A stretch of 64,000 bases of DNA from the NCBI RefSeq assembly GCF_025486315.1, contig NZ_JAOOPY010000011.1:1-64000 (forward strand), read 5' to 3'. Below the pieces are notes generated by a model that did not search any database, was not told where the DNA came from, and saw only the letters and a list, made by a program, of their open reading frames with translations. A program made the position numbers and the translations under genes. Positions 40,877 to 49,459 of this stretch are shown piece by piece. Each line of letters opens with the position of its first letter. Within the stretch, counting starts at the first letter, position 1. Origin of the DNA: Variovorax sp. N23 (lineage in GTDB: Bacteria > Pseudomonadota > Gammaproteobacteria > Burkholderiales > Burkholderiaceae_C).

Positions 40877-42081
40877 TGGCGGCGGCGCCGTCCTCGCCGT
40901 CGCCAGCGGGCGGCCATGGCCACCTGCTGGCCTTCGCAGCGCTGTCGGCCAGCTACTTCGCGCACATCGGCTTTTTCAACCCCTACCTGCCGCTGTGGCT
41001 GAAGGACCAGGGGTTGCCCATCCTCACCATCAGCCTGCTGGCGGCGGTGCAGTCCTTCACCCGCGTGTTCGCGCCCTATGCCTGGGGCGCGCTGAGCGAC
41101 CGCACCGGCGAACGCGTGCGGCTGTTGCGCATCAGCGCCGCCATCGCGCTGGCCGTGTCCTTCGGCCTCTGGGTGCCCGGCAATGCCTGGTGGATCGCGC
41201 TGGTGCTGCTGCTGCTCTTCACGCACACCAGTTCGATGATGGGGCTGACCGAGGCGGCGATGGCGCAGCTGGTGGCCGGCGACTGGGGCCGCTACGGGCG
41301 CATCCGGCTGTGGGGCTCGGCGGGCTTCCTGGTCACCGTCTTCGTCGCCGGCAAGTGGTTCGACCGCTTCGGCATGGGCCACTTCCCCGCGTGGGCGGCC
41401 GTCACGCTGGCCCTGGTGCTGCTGGCCGCCTGGCGCCTGCCCGACGTGCGCGAGCCGCGCACAGCGCATGGGAAGGAACACGTGCCCGTCATGCCTGTGC
41501 TGCGCCAGCCGGTGGTGCGCTGGTTCCTGCTGTCGCTGTGCCTGCACGTCACCGCGCACTTCTCGATCTACGGCTTTCTTTCGCTCTACCTCGATTCGCT
41601 CGGCTACGACAAGGGAATGATCGGCGCGCTCTGGGCGCTGTCGATCGTGACCGAGGTCGCCTGGTTCTTCGTGCAGGGGCGCTTCATCGGCCGGCTGACG
41701 ATGTCGCACTGGCTGCTGCTGTGCAGCGCGGTCGCGGTGGTACGCATGGCGATGACGGGTGTGGCCGGACAGTGGCTGGCGGCCATCCTGTTCGCGCAAC
41801 TGCTGCATGGCCTGAGCTTCGCTGCGCACCACACGACCTGCATCGCGCTGATCACGCGCCATTTCCCCGGCCGCCTGCGGGGGCGGGGCCAGGCGCTCTT
41901 CACCGTGGTCGGCTACGGTGTCGGGGGCGTGGCCGGCGTGCTGGCGGGCGGTGCGCTGGCCAGCCGCTTCGGTTTCGTGGCGATGTACGTCGCCGCCACC
42001 GTGCTCGCGCTGCTGGGCACAGGGTGTGCCTGGCGCATGCTGCGTGCCGAGGCCGCCCTGGAACCCCGCGCCACCGCCTGA
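40876..42081 (+). CDS. MFS transporter (HcaT/MFS_1-like)
   Basis: 401 residues from the GTG that overlaps the aroC stop (TAGTG). About twelve membrane helices. FAALSASYFAHIGFFNPYLPLWLKDQG and AVQSFTRVFAPYAWGALSDRTGERV are typical of the 3-phenylpropionate permease-like MFS_1 group. Charged loop motif WGALSDRTGERVRLLR is equivalent to MFS motif A. Substrate unknown. No ribosome site is seen, so translation probably depends on coupling to aroC. Confidence 0.85.
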   Translation: MAAAPSSPSPAGGHGHLLAFAALSASYFAHIGFFNPYLPLWLKDQGLPILTISLLAAVQSFTRVFAPYAWGALSDRTGERVRLLRISAAIALAVSFGLWVPGNAWWIALVLLLLFTHTSSMMGLTEAAMAQLVAGDWGRYGRIRLWGSAGFLVTVFVAGKWFDRFGMGHFPAWAAVTLALVLLAAWRLPDVREPRTAHGKEHVPVMPVLRQPVVRWFLLSLCLHVTAHFSIYGFLSLYLDSLGYDKGMIGALWALSIVTEVAWFFVQGRFIGRLTMSHWLLLCSAVAVVRMAMTGVAGQWLAAILFAQLLHGLSFAAHHTTCIALITRHFPGRLRGRGQALFTVVGYGVGGVAGVLAGGALASRFGFVAMYVAATVLALLGTGCAWRMLRAEAALEPRATA

Positions 42082-42130
42082 GTCGCACCGCGCAACTTTT
42101 CTTTCTTTCCTGTCCAGAAACGGAGCCCCG

Positions 42131-42724
42131 ATGTTTTCCATGCCGCCCGCCACCCAGGCGCTGATCCTCAGTTGCGTGATCGTGTTCCTGCTGCAGTCGC
42201 TGGGCATCGATGGCCTGGCCGCCTTCGCCCTGTGGCCGGTCGGCTCGGGCGGCTTCATGCCGTGGCAGGTGATCACCTATGCCTTCCTGCACGGCGGGCT
42301 GTCGCACCTGGTCTTCAACATGTTCGGGCTCTTCATGTTCGGCGCCGAGCTCGAACGCGTGTGGGGCGCCAAGCGCCTCTTGGTCTTCTACTTCGCGAGC
42401 GTGCTGGTCGCCGCGCTCACGCAGCTGCTGGTGGCCGCGTGGAGCGGCAGCCCCAACCCCACGGTGGGCGCATCGGGTGGCCTGTTCGGGCTGCTGCTCG
42501 GCTTCGCGATGCTGTTTCCGCACCGTCGCATCGTCCCGCTGATCCCGCCGATCCCGATGCCAGCCTGGCTCTTCGTGGTGATCTACGGCGTGATCGAACT
42601 CGTCCTCGGCGTGACGGGCAGCATGAGCGGCGTGGCGCACTTCGCCCATCTGGGCGGCATCCTTGGCGGCTGGCTGACGCTGCGCTACTGGCGCGGGCAA
42701 CTGCCGTTCGGCCGCCGCCTCTGA
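42131..42724 (+). CDS. Rhomboid-family intramembrane serine protease
   Basis: 197 residues, six membrane helices. Catalytic Ser lies in GASGGLFG (Ser115) and the catalytic His in the AHLGG motif (about 173). HGGLSHLVFNMFGLFMFG carries the conserved HxxxN. It cleaves single-pass membrane proteins within the bilayer; substrates are not known in this group. GGAG precedes ATG 42131. Independent of the pca operon that starts 26 bp later, or possibly co-transcribed. Confidence 0.93.
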   Translation: MFSMPPATQALILSCVIVFLLQSLGIDGLAAFALWPVGSGGFMPWQVITYAFLHGGLSHLVFNMFGLFMFGAELERVWGAKRLLVFYFASVLVAALTQLLVAAWSGSPNPTVGASGGLFGLLLGFAMLFPHRRIVPLIPPIPMPAWLFVVIYGVIELVLGVTGSMSGVAHFAHLGGILGGWLTLRYWRGQLPFGRRL

Positions 42725-42749
42725 CCATCGGGGCCAAGGATCTTCTGCC

Positions 42750-43982
42750 ATGAGCATCTTCGACAGCTTCCTCTCGACCCCCGCCATGCGGGCGGTCTTC
42801 GACGGACCGTCCGTCATCGGCGCCATGCTGCGCTTCGAGGCCGAGCTCGCGCGTGCGCAGGCCGGCGTCGGCCTGATCCCCGTGCAGGCGGCCGAGGCCA
42901 TTGCCGCCTGCTGCAGCCTCGACGAGGTCGACCCGGTGCAGATCGGCCTCGACAGCGGCCGCGCCGGCAGCCTGGCCATCCCGCTGGTGAAGGCGCTGAA
43001 GGACATCGTCGGCCAGCGCCATCCGGAGGCGCTGCCGCATGTGCACGTCGGCGCGACCAGTCAGGACGTGATCGACACGGCGATGGTGCTGGTGACGCGC
43101 GACGCCCTGGCGCTGCTGCTGGCCGATGTCGACGCCGCCATCGCCTCGCTGCTGCGCCATGCCGGGCAGCACGCGGCCACGTCGATGCTGGCGCGCACGC
43201 TGATGCAGCCGGCCTCGGTCACCAGCTTCGGCCTGGTGTGCGCGGGCTGGGCCGCGCCGCTGGTGCGCAGCCGCGAGCGCCTGCAGGTGGCGGCGCAAGC
43301 GGCATTGCAACTGCAACTCGGCGGCGCGGTCGGCACGCTGGCGCAGATGAAGGGGCAGGGCGCCGCGGTGCGTGCGCGCCTGGCCGCCGCGCTGCAGTTG
43401 CGCGACCCCGGCGCCACCTGGCACACCCAGCGCGACCGCTGGACGGCGCTGGGTTGCGAACTCGGTTTGCTGGCCGGCAGCCTGGGCAAGATCGCGCTCG
43501 ACATCTCGCTGCTGGGCCAGTACGAGGTCGCCGAGGTCACCGAACCCGCCGAGCCCGGTCGGGGCGGCTCGTCCGCCATGCCGCACAAGCGCAACCCGGT
43601 CGCGTCGATGGTGGCGCTGGCCGCCGCGCAGCGCGCGCCGCAGCAGGTCGCCGCGTTGCTGGCTGCGATGCCGCAGCAGCACCAGCGCGCCCTCGGGCCG
43701 TGGCAGGCCGAACTGGCCGAATGGCCGCAGCTGTGGCTCACGGTGCAGGGCAGCGCCCATGCGCTGGCGGGTGCGCTGCCGGGCTTGAACGTCGATGCCG
43801 CGCGCATGCGCGCCAACATCGATCGGCTGCGCGCCGAACTGCCGGTGCAGGCCGCCGACGAATGGTTCGACCCGGCGCTCGCCGACGGCGCGGCCGAACT
43901 CGCACGCGCTCAGGCGCACGACTTGCAAGCGCGCTTCGACGCGATTCGCAACAACACATCATCCAAGGACGGTTCGCCATGA
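42750..43982 (+). CDS. pcaB: 3-carboxy-cis,cis-muconate cycloisomerase
   Basis: Beta-ketoadipate pathway, protocatechuate branch: lactonises 3-carboxymuconate to 4-carboxymuconolactone. 410 residues of the fumarase/aspartase superfamily, with signature GGSSAMPHKRNPVASM and the HVGATSQDVIDTAMV segment. First gene of a pcaB-pcaC-MFS-pcaD operon joined by 4-bp overlaps. No protocatechuate dioxygenase (pcaGH) is in this window, so ring cleavage must be encoded elsewhere. Confidence 0.95.
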   Translation: MSIFDSFLSTPAMRAVFDGPSVIGAMLRFEAELARAQAGVGLIPVQAAEAIAACCSLDEVDPVQIGLDSGRAGSLAIPLVKALKDIVGQRHPEALPHVHVGATSQDVIDTAMVLVTRDALALLLADVDAAIASLLRHAGQHAATSMLARTLMQPASVTSFGLVCAGWAAPLVRSRERLQVAAQAALQLQLGGAVGTLAQMKGQGAAVRARLAAALQLRDPGATWHTQRDRWTALGCELGLLAGSLGKIALDISLLGQYEVAEVTEPAEPGRGGSSAMPHKRNPVASMVALAAAQRAPQQVAALLAAMPQQHQRALGPWQAELAEWPQLWLTVQGSAHALAGALPGLNVDAARMRANIDRLRAELPVQAADEWFDPALADGAAELARAQAHDLQARFDAIRNNTSSKDGSP

Positions 43983-44401
43983 GCGACGAAAAAGCACCTC
44001 ATCCCGACTACGAACGCGGCCTGCTGCAGCGCCGCCGCGTGCTGGGCGACGCCTGGGTCGACCAGTCGCTCGCCAAGCGCACCACCTTCAACGCCGAGTT
44101 CCAGGAGCTCATCACGCGCCATGCGTGGCACGACATCTGGGGCCGGCCTGCGCTGGGCGACAAGACGCGCCGCTACATGGTGCTGTCGATGATGCTCGGC
44201 ACGCATGCCTACGAGGAATTCGCGATGCATGTGCGCGCCGCGCTCGACGGCCCGCCCGAGTCGCGCCTGACGCCCGAGGACATCAAGGAAGTGCTGATGA
44301 TGGCGGCCATCTACTGCGGCGTGCCGGTGGCCAACCACGCCTTCGGCATCGCAACCGCGATCCTGCGCGAGAAGGGCCTGCTCGAAGAGCTGCCCAAGTG
44401 A
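43979..44401 (+). CDS. pcaC: 4-carboxymuconolactone decarboxylase
   Basis: 140 residues, carboxymuconolactone decarboxylase family. YERGLLQRRRVLGDAWVDQSL opens the protein and the core EFAMHVRAALDGPPESRLTPEDIKEVLMMAAIYCGVPVANHAFGIA includes the conserved His and Cys. Converts the PcaB product to 3-oxoadipate enol-lactone. ATG overlaps the pcaB stop (ATGA). Followed by an MFS gene whose GTG overlaps its stop. Confidence 0.96.
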   Translation: MSDEKAPHPDYERGLLQRRRVLGDAWVDQSLAKRTTFNAEFQELITRHAWHDIWGRPALGDKTRRYMVLSMMLGTHAYEEFAMHVRAALDGPPESRLTPEDIKEVLMMAAIYCGVPVANHAFGIATAILREKGLLEELPK

Positions 44402-45621
44402 GCGCGACGGCCGTCGCGCCATCGCCTGCGCTCTCCTTCGCGCTGCTGCTGCCGCTGCTGCTGGCGGCCCAGCCGGTCGCCACCGACAGCTACCTGCCCG
44501 CGCTGCCCGAGATCGCACGCGAACTCGGCTCGGCCAGCGCCAGCCTCACCGCCTTCGTGCTGGCCTTCGGCATCGCACAGCTCGCCTGCGGCCCGCTGGC
44601 CGACCGCTTCGGGCGTCGCCCCGTGCTGCTCACCGGCCTGGCGGTCTACGCCATCGCTGCAGGCGGCGCGATCTTCTCGCCGAGCATGGCGGTGCTGGTC
44701 GGCTTCCGTGTGCTGCAGGGCGTCGCGATGGCGGCCATCCTGGTCTGCGCGCGTGCGGCGGTGCGCGACCTGTACCCGGCGCACGAAGGCCCGCACATCA
44801 TGGCGCGCGGCCTCACGGGGCTCGGTGTGGTCGCCCTGATCGCGCCGGTGATGGGCGCCTTCACCGTGCAGGAACTGGGCTGGCGCTGGGTGCTCGGCGG
44901 CATGGCCACGTACGCGGCGCTGCTGTGGGTGCTGTGCTTGCGCCGCTTCGGCGAGACGCTGCGCCAGCCCGGTGCGGGTGAGCCGGCCGCACCCCAGGGC
45001 AGCGTGCGCGAGGTGTTCGCCAGTCCGAGCTTCCGCGCCTGGGCGACGCTGGCGGCCACCACCTACAGCGGCATCTTCGCCTTCCTGCTGCTCTCGCCGA
45101 TGGTCTACATCGGCTACCTCGGCCTCTCGCCGATCATGTACGGCTGGATTCCGGCCGCCGGCTCGCTGGTCTACATCGGCAGCACCACGATGTGCCGGCG
45201 CCTGCTGCGGCGCCTGGGCATCGTGCGCACGGTGCAGCTCGGTGCGACGCTGAGCCTGGCGGGCCCGCTGATCCAGGTCGCCGGCTGCGCGCTGGCGCCG
45301 CAGTCGATCGTGCCGCTGCTGCTCGGCCACGCCGTGTACTGCCTCGGCCATGGCATCCACCAGCCCTGCGGCCAGGCCGGCGCGGTGGGCGACCTGCCGC
45401 ATCTTGCCGGCCGGGCCGTGTCGTGGTCCGGCTTCGGCATGATGGCGGTCGGCTTCGTCGTCGGCCAGACCGCGGCCGGCTTCGTCGACCCGCAATCGTC
45501 CAACGGCGCCTGGCCGATGGTCGTGCCGATGCTGCTGGCGGGCATGTCGCTGATGCTCATCGCTTTCTTCTGGCTGCCGCGTCTGCCGGTAGCCGCAACC
45601 CGCAAGGAGACCCTGACATGA
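44398..45621 (+). CDS. Bcr/CflA-type MFS transporter within the pca operon
   Basis: 407 residues from GTG 44398, overlapping the pcaC stop. About twelve membrane helices. TDSYLPALPEIARELGSASASLT and GIAQLACGPLADRFGRRPVLLTGL (MFS motif A) are characteristic of the Bcr/CflA drug-resistance subfamily (DHA1). Sandwiched between pcaC and pcaD with 4-bp overlaps at both ends, so it is likely co-regulated with aromatic catabolism. It may export a pathway intermediate or import an aromatic acid; direction is unknown. Confidence 0.88.
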   Translation: MSATAVAPSPALSFALLLPLLLAAQPVATDSYLPALPEIARELGSASASLTAFVLAFGIAQLACGPLADRFGRRPVLLTGLAVYAIAAGGAIFSPSMAVLVGFRVLQGVAMAAILVCARAAVRDLYPAHEGPHIMARGLTGLGVVALIAPVMGAFTVQELGWRWVLGGMATYAALLWVLCLRRFGETLRQPGAGEPAAPQGSVREVFASPSFRAWATLAATTYSGIFAFLLLSPMVYIGYLGLSPIMYGWIPAAGSLVYIGSTTMCRRLLRRLGIVRTVQLGATLSLAGPLIQVAGCALAPQSIVPLLLGHAVYCLGHGIHQPCGQAGAVGDLPHLAGRAVSWSGFGMMAVGFVVGQTAAGFVDPQSSNGAWPMVVPMLLAGMSLMLIAFFWLPRLPVAATRKETLT

Positions 45622-46382
45622 TTTCCCTGAACGTCCTGCGCGAGGGCGAAGGCCCGATCGTCGTGCTGAGCCATGCGCTCGGCTGCAACCTGCACATGTG
45701 GGACGCCGTGGCCGCGCGCCTGGCGCGCGCTCACACCGTGATCCGCTACGACCACCGCGACCACGGCGGTTCCGCCGTCGTGCCCGGCGCCTTCGCCATC
45801 GAGACGCTGGCCGACGATGCGGCTGCGCTGATCGAGCGCGAAGCGGCCGGCGAGCCGGTGCACTTCGTGGGCCTCTCGATGGGCGGCATGACGGCGCAGG
45901 CGCTGGCGGTGCGCCGCCCCGAACTGCTCAAGACCGTGGTCATCGCGAATTCCAGCGCGCACTACCCCGACGCCGCGCCGTGGACGGCGCGCGTGGCGCG
46001 GGTGCAGGCCGACGGCGTCGCCGCCGTGGCCGATGGCGCGGTCGAGCGCTGGATCACGCCGGATTGGCGCGCCACGCCCGAAGGCACGGCCGCTGCTGCG
46101 GCCCTGCGCGAGATGCTGGTGCAGACCGATGCGGCTGGCTACGTCGAGAGCTGCAAGGCGGTCGCGGGCATCGACTTCCGCACGAGCAACACGCGCATCA
46201 CCGTGCCCACGCTCGTCATCGCGGGCACACAGGACCTGGCGACGCCGCTGGCCATGTCCGAGCAGATGGTGGCGCAGATTCCCGGCGCGAAGCTCGCGAC
46301 CCTCGACGCGGCCCACCTGAGCGCGGTGGAGAAGCCCGACGAATTCGTCGCACTGCTGATCGACTTCTGGCGCAGCCTGTGA
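45618..46382 (+). CDS. pcaD: 3-oxoadipate enol-lactonase
   Basis: 254 residues, alpha/beta-hydrolase. Nucleophile elbow GLSMGGMTAQ (Ser near 89), oxyanion region SHALGCNLHMWD, late acid in GTQDLATP and catalytic His in AAHLSAVEKP. Hydrolyses 3-oxoadipate enol-lactone to 3-oxoadipate. AAGGAGA precedes an ATG that overlaps the MFS stop. Closes the pcaB-C-MFS-D operon. Confidence 0.94.
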   Translation: MISLNVLREGEGPIVVLSHALGCNLHMWDAVAARLARAHTVIRYDHRDHGGSAVVPGAFAIETLADDAAALIEREAAGEPVHFVGLSMGGMTAQALAVRRPELLKTVVIANSSAHYPDAAPWTARVARVQADGVAAVADGAVERWITPDWRATPEGTAAAAALREMLVQTDAAGYVESCKAVAGIDFRTSNTRITVPTLVIAGTQDLATPLAMSEQMVAQIPGAKLATLDAAHLSAVEKPDEFVALLIDFWRSL

Positions 46383-46399
46383 CGGCGCAGAACACGGCC

Positions 46400-46912
46400 A
46401 TGTTCGCCCCCGACTTACCGGCGCAGGGCCTGCGCCCCACGCAGGCGCAGATGCTCAAGCACCTGCGCCGCTCCAACGCGGTGGCGCAGCGCGCCGTCTC
46501 GCTCGGCCACCATCCCTTCGGCGCCGTGCTGGTCGGCCCCGACCAGGAGACGGTGCTGCTCGAGCAGTGCAACATCGACACGGTCAACCATGCCGAGTCG
46601 ACGCTCGCGCGGGTGGCGGCGACCAATTTCACGCCCGAGTTCCTGTGGGGCTGCACGCTCTACACCGCGGTCGAGCCCTGCTGCATGTGCGCCGGCACCG
46701 CCTACTGGGCCAACATCGGCCGCGTGGTCTACGGCATGACCGAGGCGCAGCTGCTGGCCGAGACCGGCAGCCATGCCGAGAACCCGACGATGAGTGTGCC
46801 GTCGCGCTATGTCTTCGACCACTGCCAGAAGCCGGTCGAACTCATCGGACCAGTGCCGGAGATCGCCGAGGAAACCGTGGCGATGCAGCGGGCGTTCTGG
46901 GCCTCGCGCTAA
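46400..46912 (+). CDS. Zinc-dependent nucleoside/nucleobase deaminase-like protein
   Basis: 170 residues, cytidine-deaminase fold. Zn and catalytic motif HAEST plus PCCMCAGTAYWANIGRVVYG (PCxxC). Closest in pattern to guanine/tRNA-adenosine deaminase-type proteins; the exact substrate is open. A GTG at 46379 overlapping the pcaD stop is an alternative start that would add seven residues. Follows pcaD, perhaps only by read-through. Confidence 0.85.
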   Translation: MFAPDLPAQGLRPTQAQMLKHLRRSNAVAQRAVSLGHHPFGAVLVGPDQETVLLEQCNIDTVNHAESTLARVAATNFTPEFLWGCTLYTAVEPCCMCAGTAYWANIGRVVYGMTEAQLLAETGSHAENPTMSVPSRYVFDHCQKPVELIGPVPEIAEETVAMQRAFWASR

Positions 46913-46930
46913 AGGGCGAGCCGCTGCTGA

Positions 46931-47233
46931 TCAGTTCGGCAGGGGTGCGTGCTTGAGCTTCTTGCAGTCCTTGCCGATGCTCTGCTTGATGAAGCGCTTG
47001 TCCTCCGGCGTGAGCCAGCGCATGTTCTCGCGCTTGTCCTGGCCGCCGGCGCAGAGTTCGACGACATAGCCCACCTGCCATCCCGGGCAGGCGCCTTCAG
47101 CCTGACCGGTGGTGGGACAGGGGTGCTCCTGGCGAAAGGCGCGCTGCTCGGCGTGGTCGCGGTGCTTGCTGCGGGCGTCGGCCAGGCCGGGCAGGGTGGC
47201 GAGCAGGAGACAGAGAAGGAGGGGCTTGGTCAT
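46931..47233 (-). CDS. Secreted HNH-like protein lacking the catalytic His
   Basis: 100 residues with a signal peptide (MTKPLLLCLLLATLPGLADA). The body follows the small exported HNH-nuclease pattern: FRQEHPCPTTGQAEGACPGWQVGYVVELCAGG, then ENMRWLTPEDKRF. In active relatives the stretch after the second CPG reads like VDHVVPL; here it reads VGYVVEL, so the metal-binding/catalytic Asp-His is gone. Probably a nuclease-dead derivative with another role. Convergent with the deaminase gene and divergent from the epimerase-like gene (123-bp gap). Confidence 0.7.
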   Translation of the reverse strand: MTKPLLLCLLLATLPGLADARSKHRDHAEQRAFRQEHPCPTTGQAEGACPGWQVGYVVELCAGGQDKRENMRWLTPEDKRFIKQSIGKDCKKLKHAPLPN

Positions 47234-47356
47234 GCCGAAGGCTGGGGCTGTCGGGTCGCGGTGCTCTATGCTATCCGCCTCTGCACCGAGCACGCGGACC
47301 GCGCCGCTCACGGACCGCGCCGCTCTCGGACTTTCCCCTTGCCTCCTCTCCCCGCG

Positions 47357-48352
47357 ATGCCATTGCCGTCTCTTCTCCCTCCGACCTATGGAGAGACCGC
47401 CGCGCGTGCGCCCCTGGTCGCCGTGACCGGGGCCACGGGCTTCATCGGTCGGCATCTCATCGCCGCACTGGTGCAGGCCGGCTGGCGGGTGCGGCTGCTG
47501 TTGCGGCGCGAACCCTCCGGCGCCGAATGGCGGCAGTCGACACCCGAGGTCGTGGCCGGCTCGCTCGACAACGAGGCGGCGCTGGCGCGGCTGGTGGAGG
47601 GCGCCGACGCCGTGATCCATCTGGCCGGGCTCATCAAGGCCGCACGCCGGGCCGACTTCTTCGCCGTGAACGAACAGGGCGTCGCGCGGATCGCGCAGGC
47701 TACCCGGCGGGTGTCGCCCGGCGCGCATTTCCTGCTGGTGTCCAGCCTGGCCGCGCGCGAGCCCTTGCTCTCGGACTACGCCGCCAGCAAGCGCGCCGGC
47801 GAGGCTGCTGCGCTCGACGCCATGGGCGCGCGCACGACCGTGCTGCGCCCGCCCGCGGTCTACGGTCCGGGCGACCGCGAGACGCTGCGCTTCTTCCAGG
47901 TGGCCCACTGGCCGCGCGTGCCCTTGCTCGGCGGGCCGGACGCGCGCGCGGCGCTGATCCATGTGCGCGACGTGGCCCGGCTGATCGTCCTGCTCGCTGC
48001 GGCGACCCCGCAAGGCCGGGTGCTGGCAGCGGCCGACGGCCAGCCGGAGGGCTACCGCTGGGATGAACTGCTCGGCGCCGCCGCGCGTGCCGTCGGCAAC
48101 CCATCCCCGCGCTTCGTGCAGGCGCCGCCGGGGCTGCTGCGCGGCATCGCCTGGGTGGGCGATCTGGCGCGCCTCGGCGGCTCGGCGGCCATGCTCAACT
48201 CCCAAAAGCTGCGCGAACTGCGCCATGCCGACTGGGGCGTCTCGCCGGCCGAACTCGCGCGGCCGGCGGGCTGGGCCCCGCAGTTCGACATCGATACCGG
48301 TTTTGCCGATGCGGTCGCCTGGTACCGGTCGGCCGGCTGGCTGCCGGGGTGA
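47357..48352 (+). CDS. NAD(P)-dependent epimerase/dehydratase; candidate ceramide reductase
   Basis: 331 residues, extended/atypical SDR. Rossmann motif VAVTGATGFIGRHLIAALVQAGW (about 21-43) and the active-site YAASKRAGEAAA (YxxxK). No other family mark is decisive. In Caulobacter the ceramide pathway uses an NAD-dependent epimerase-like reductase (CerR) to reduce 3-oxo-ceramide. Its position at the edge of a cluster holding SPT-, ACP- and ceramide-synthase-like genes makes that role plausible, but a sugar-modifying SDR for the neighbouring glycosyltransferases is equally possible. Stop overlaps the next gene. Confidence 0.85.
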   Translation: MPLPSLLPPTYGETAARAPLVAVTGATGFIGRHLIAALVQAGWRVRLLLRREPSGAEWRQSTPEVVAGSLDNEAALARLVEGADAVIHLAGLIKAARRADFFAVNEQGVARIAQATRRVSPGAHFLLVSSLAAREPLLSDYAASKRAGEAAALDAMGARTTVLRPPAVYGPGDRETLRFFQVAHWPRVPLLGGPDARAALIHVRDVARLIVLLAAATPQGRVLAAADGQPEGYRWDELLGAAARAVGNPSPRFVQAPPGLLRGIAWVGDLARLGGSAAMLNSQKLRELRHADWGVSPAELARPAGWAPQFDIDTGFADAVAWYRSAGWLPG

Positions 48353-49431
48353 TGGTGGCATCGCTCGATGTCGCTGCGGTCCCGATCTGGGTGCTGCTGG
48401 GCGCGCGCCATGGCGACAACCAGCAGTTGCTGGCCATCGCCGACGCGCTGGGCGTGCCGTACCGCACCGTGCCTTTGCGCTTCAACGCCGCGGCCGGGCT
48501 GCCGCCGGTGCTGCTGGGCGCCTCGCGGTGGAGCTGGCGCAGCCGGGACCCGGCAGCGCTGCAGCCGCCCTGGCCGCGTGTGGTATTGGCGGCCGGGCGC
48601 AAGAGCGTGCCCGCCGCGCGGTGGATCCGGCGCCGGTCCGGCGGGCGGACCCGGCTGGTCCACGTCAACCGCCCGTGGGCGCCGCTGTCGTGGTTCGACC
48701 TGGTCCTCACCACGCCGCAGTACGCGGTGCCGGAACGCGACAACGTGCTGAGCCATCGCCTGCCCTTCATGCTGCCGCCTTCGCCGGTCGACGTGCCGCT
48801 GCCGGTGGCGTTGCAGCCGCAGGTGGCCCGCATGCCGCGACCCTGGACGCTGGTGATGGTCGGCGGCGACAGCCGGCCCTTCGTGCTCGATGACGAAGCC
48901 GCGCAAGGGCTGGCGCGACTCGTGCAGGCGCAGGTGCAAACGCATGGCGGCAGCGCCTGGGTGCTCGGCAGCCCGCGCACGCCCGCTGCGGCCATGGAGA
49001 CGCTGGCCCGGACCTTGGACGTGCCCTCGCATGTCGTCCGCTGGGGCGAAGGCGAGAACCCCTATGGCGCGCTGCGCCAGCGCGCGGACCGGATCGTCGT
49101 CACGACGGACAGTGCGTCGATGCTGACCGAGGCGCTGCTCACCGGCCGGCCGGTCGTGCCCTTCGCGTTCCCGCGCCAGCCGGACTGGCGCTGGCGCCTG
49201 GCGACGGCCTGGCGCACCGCTGCGGCGCGGCGGCCGGGCTCGCTGGTGGCGCGCAGCTTCGAGGCGCTGCAGGACCTGGGCCTGCTGTCCTCATTGCGCG
49301 ATCTGGGGCTGTTGCACCGTGCGCTGGAGGAGGCCGGTGCGTTCGATGCCAGCGGGCGCGTGCTGGACATCGCGCGGCAGGAGCGCGAGGCGACGCTGGC
49401 GCGCATCCGCGCACTGATCGATCAGGCCTGA
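48352..49431 (+). CDS. ELM1/GtrOC1-family protein (GT-B-like)
   Basis: 359 residues. Matches the mitochondrial-fission ELM1 family: IWVLLGARHGDNQQLLAIADALG at the start, VLAAGRKSVPAARWIRR, VLTTPQYAVP, VMVGGDSRPF and RIVVTTDSASMLTEALLTGRPVVPF. The last motif resembles the nucleotide-sugar end of GT-B glycosyltransferases. In bacteria such proteins occur in surface glycolipid clusters. ATG 48352 overlaps the preceding stop (a GTG one codon earlier is possible). Its role in glycosylating a sphingolipid head group is inference. Confidence 0.8.
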   Translation: MVASLDVAAVPIWVLLGARHGDNQQLLAIADALGVPYRTVPLRFNAAAGLPPVLLGASRWSWRSRDPAALQPPWPRVVLAAGRKSVPAARWIRRRSGGRTRLVHVNRPWAPLSWFDLVLTTPQYAVPERDNVLSHRLPFMLPPSPVDVPLPVALQPQVARMPRPWTLVMVGGDSRPFVLDDEAAQGLARLVQAQVQTHGGSAWVLGSPRTPAAAMETLARTLDVPSHVVRWGEGENPYGALRQRADRIVVTTDSASMLTEALLTGRPVVPFAFPRQPDWRWRLATAWRTAAARRPGSLVARSFEALQDLGLLSSLRDLGLLHRALEEAGAFDASGRVLDIARQEREATLARIRALIDQA

Positions 49432-49459
49432 CACGGCCTGATCAGGCCCGCGTGCGCAT

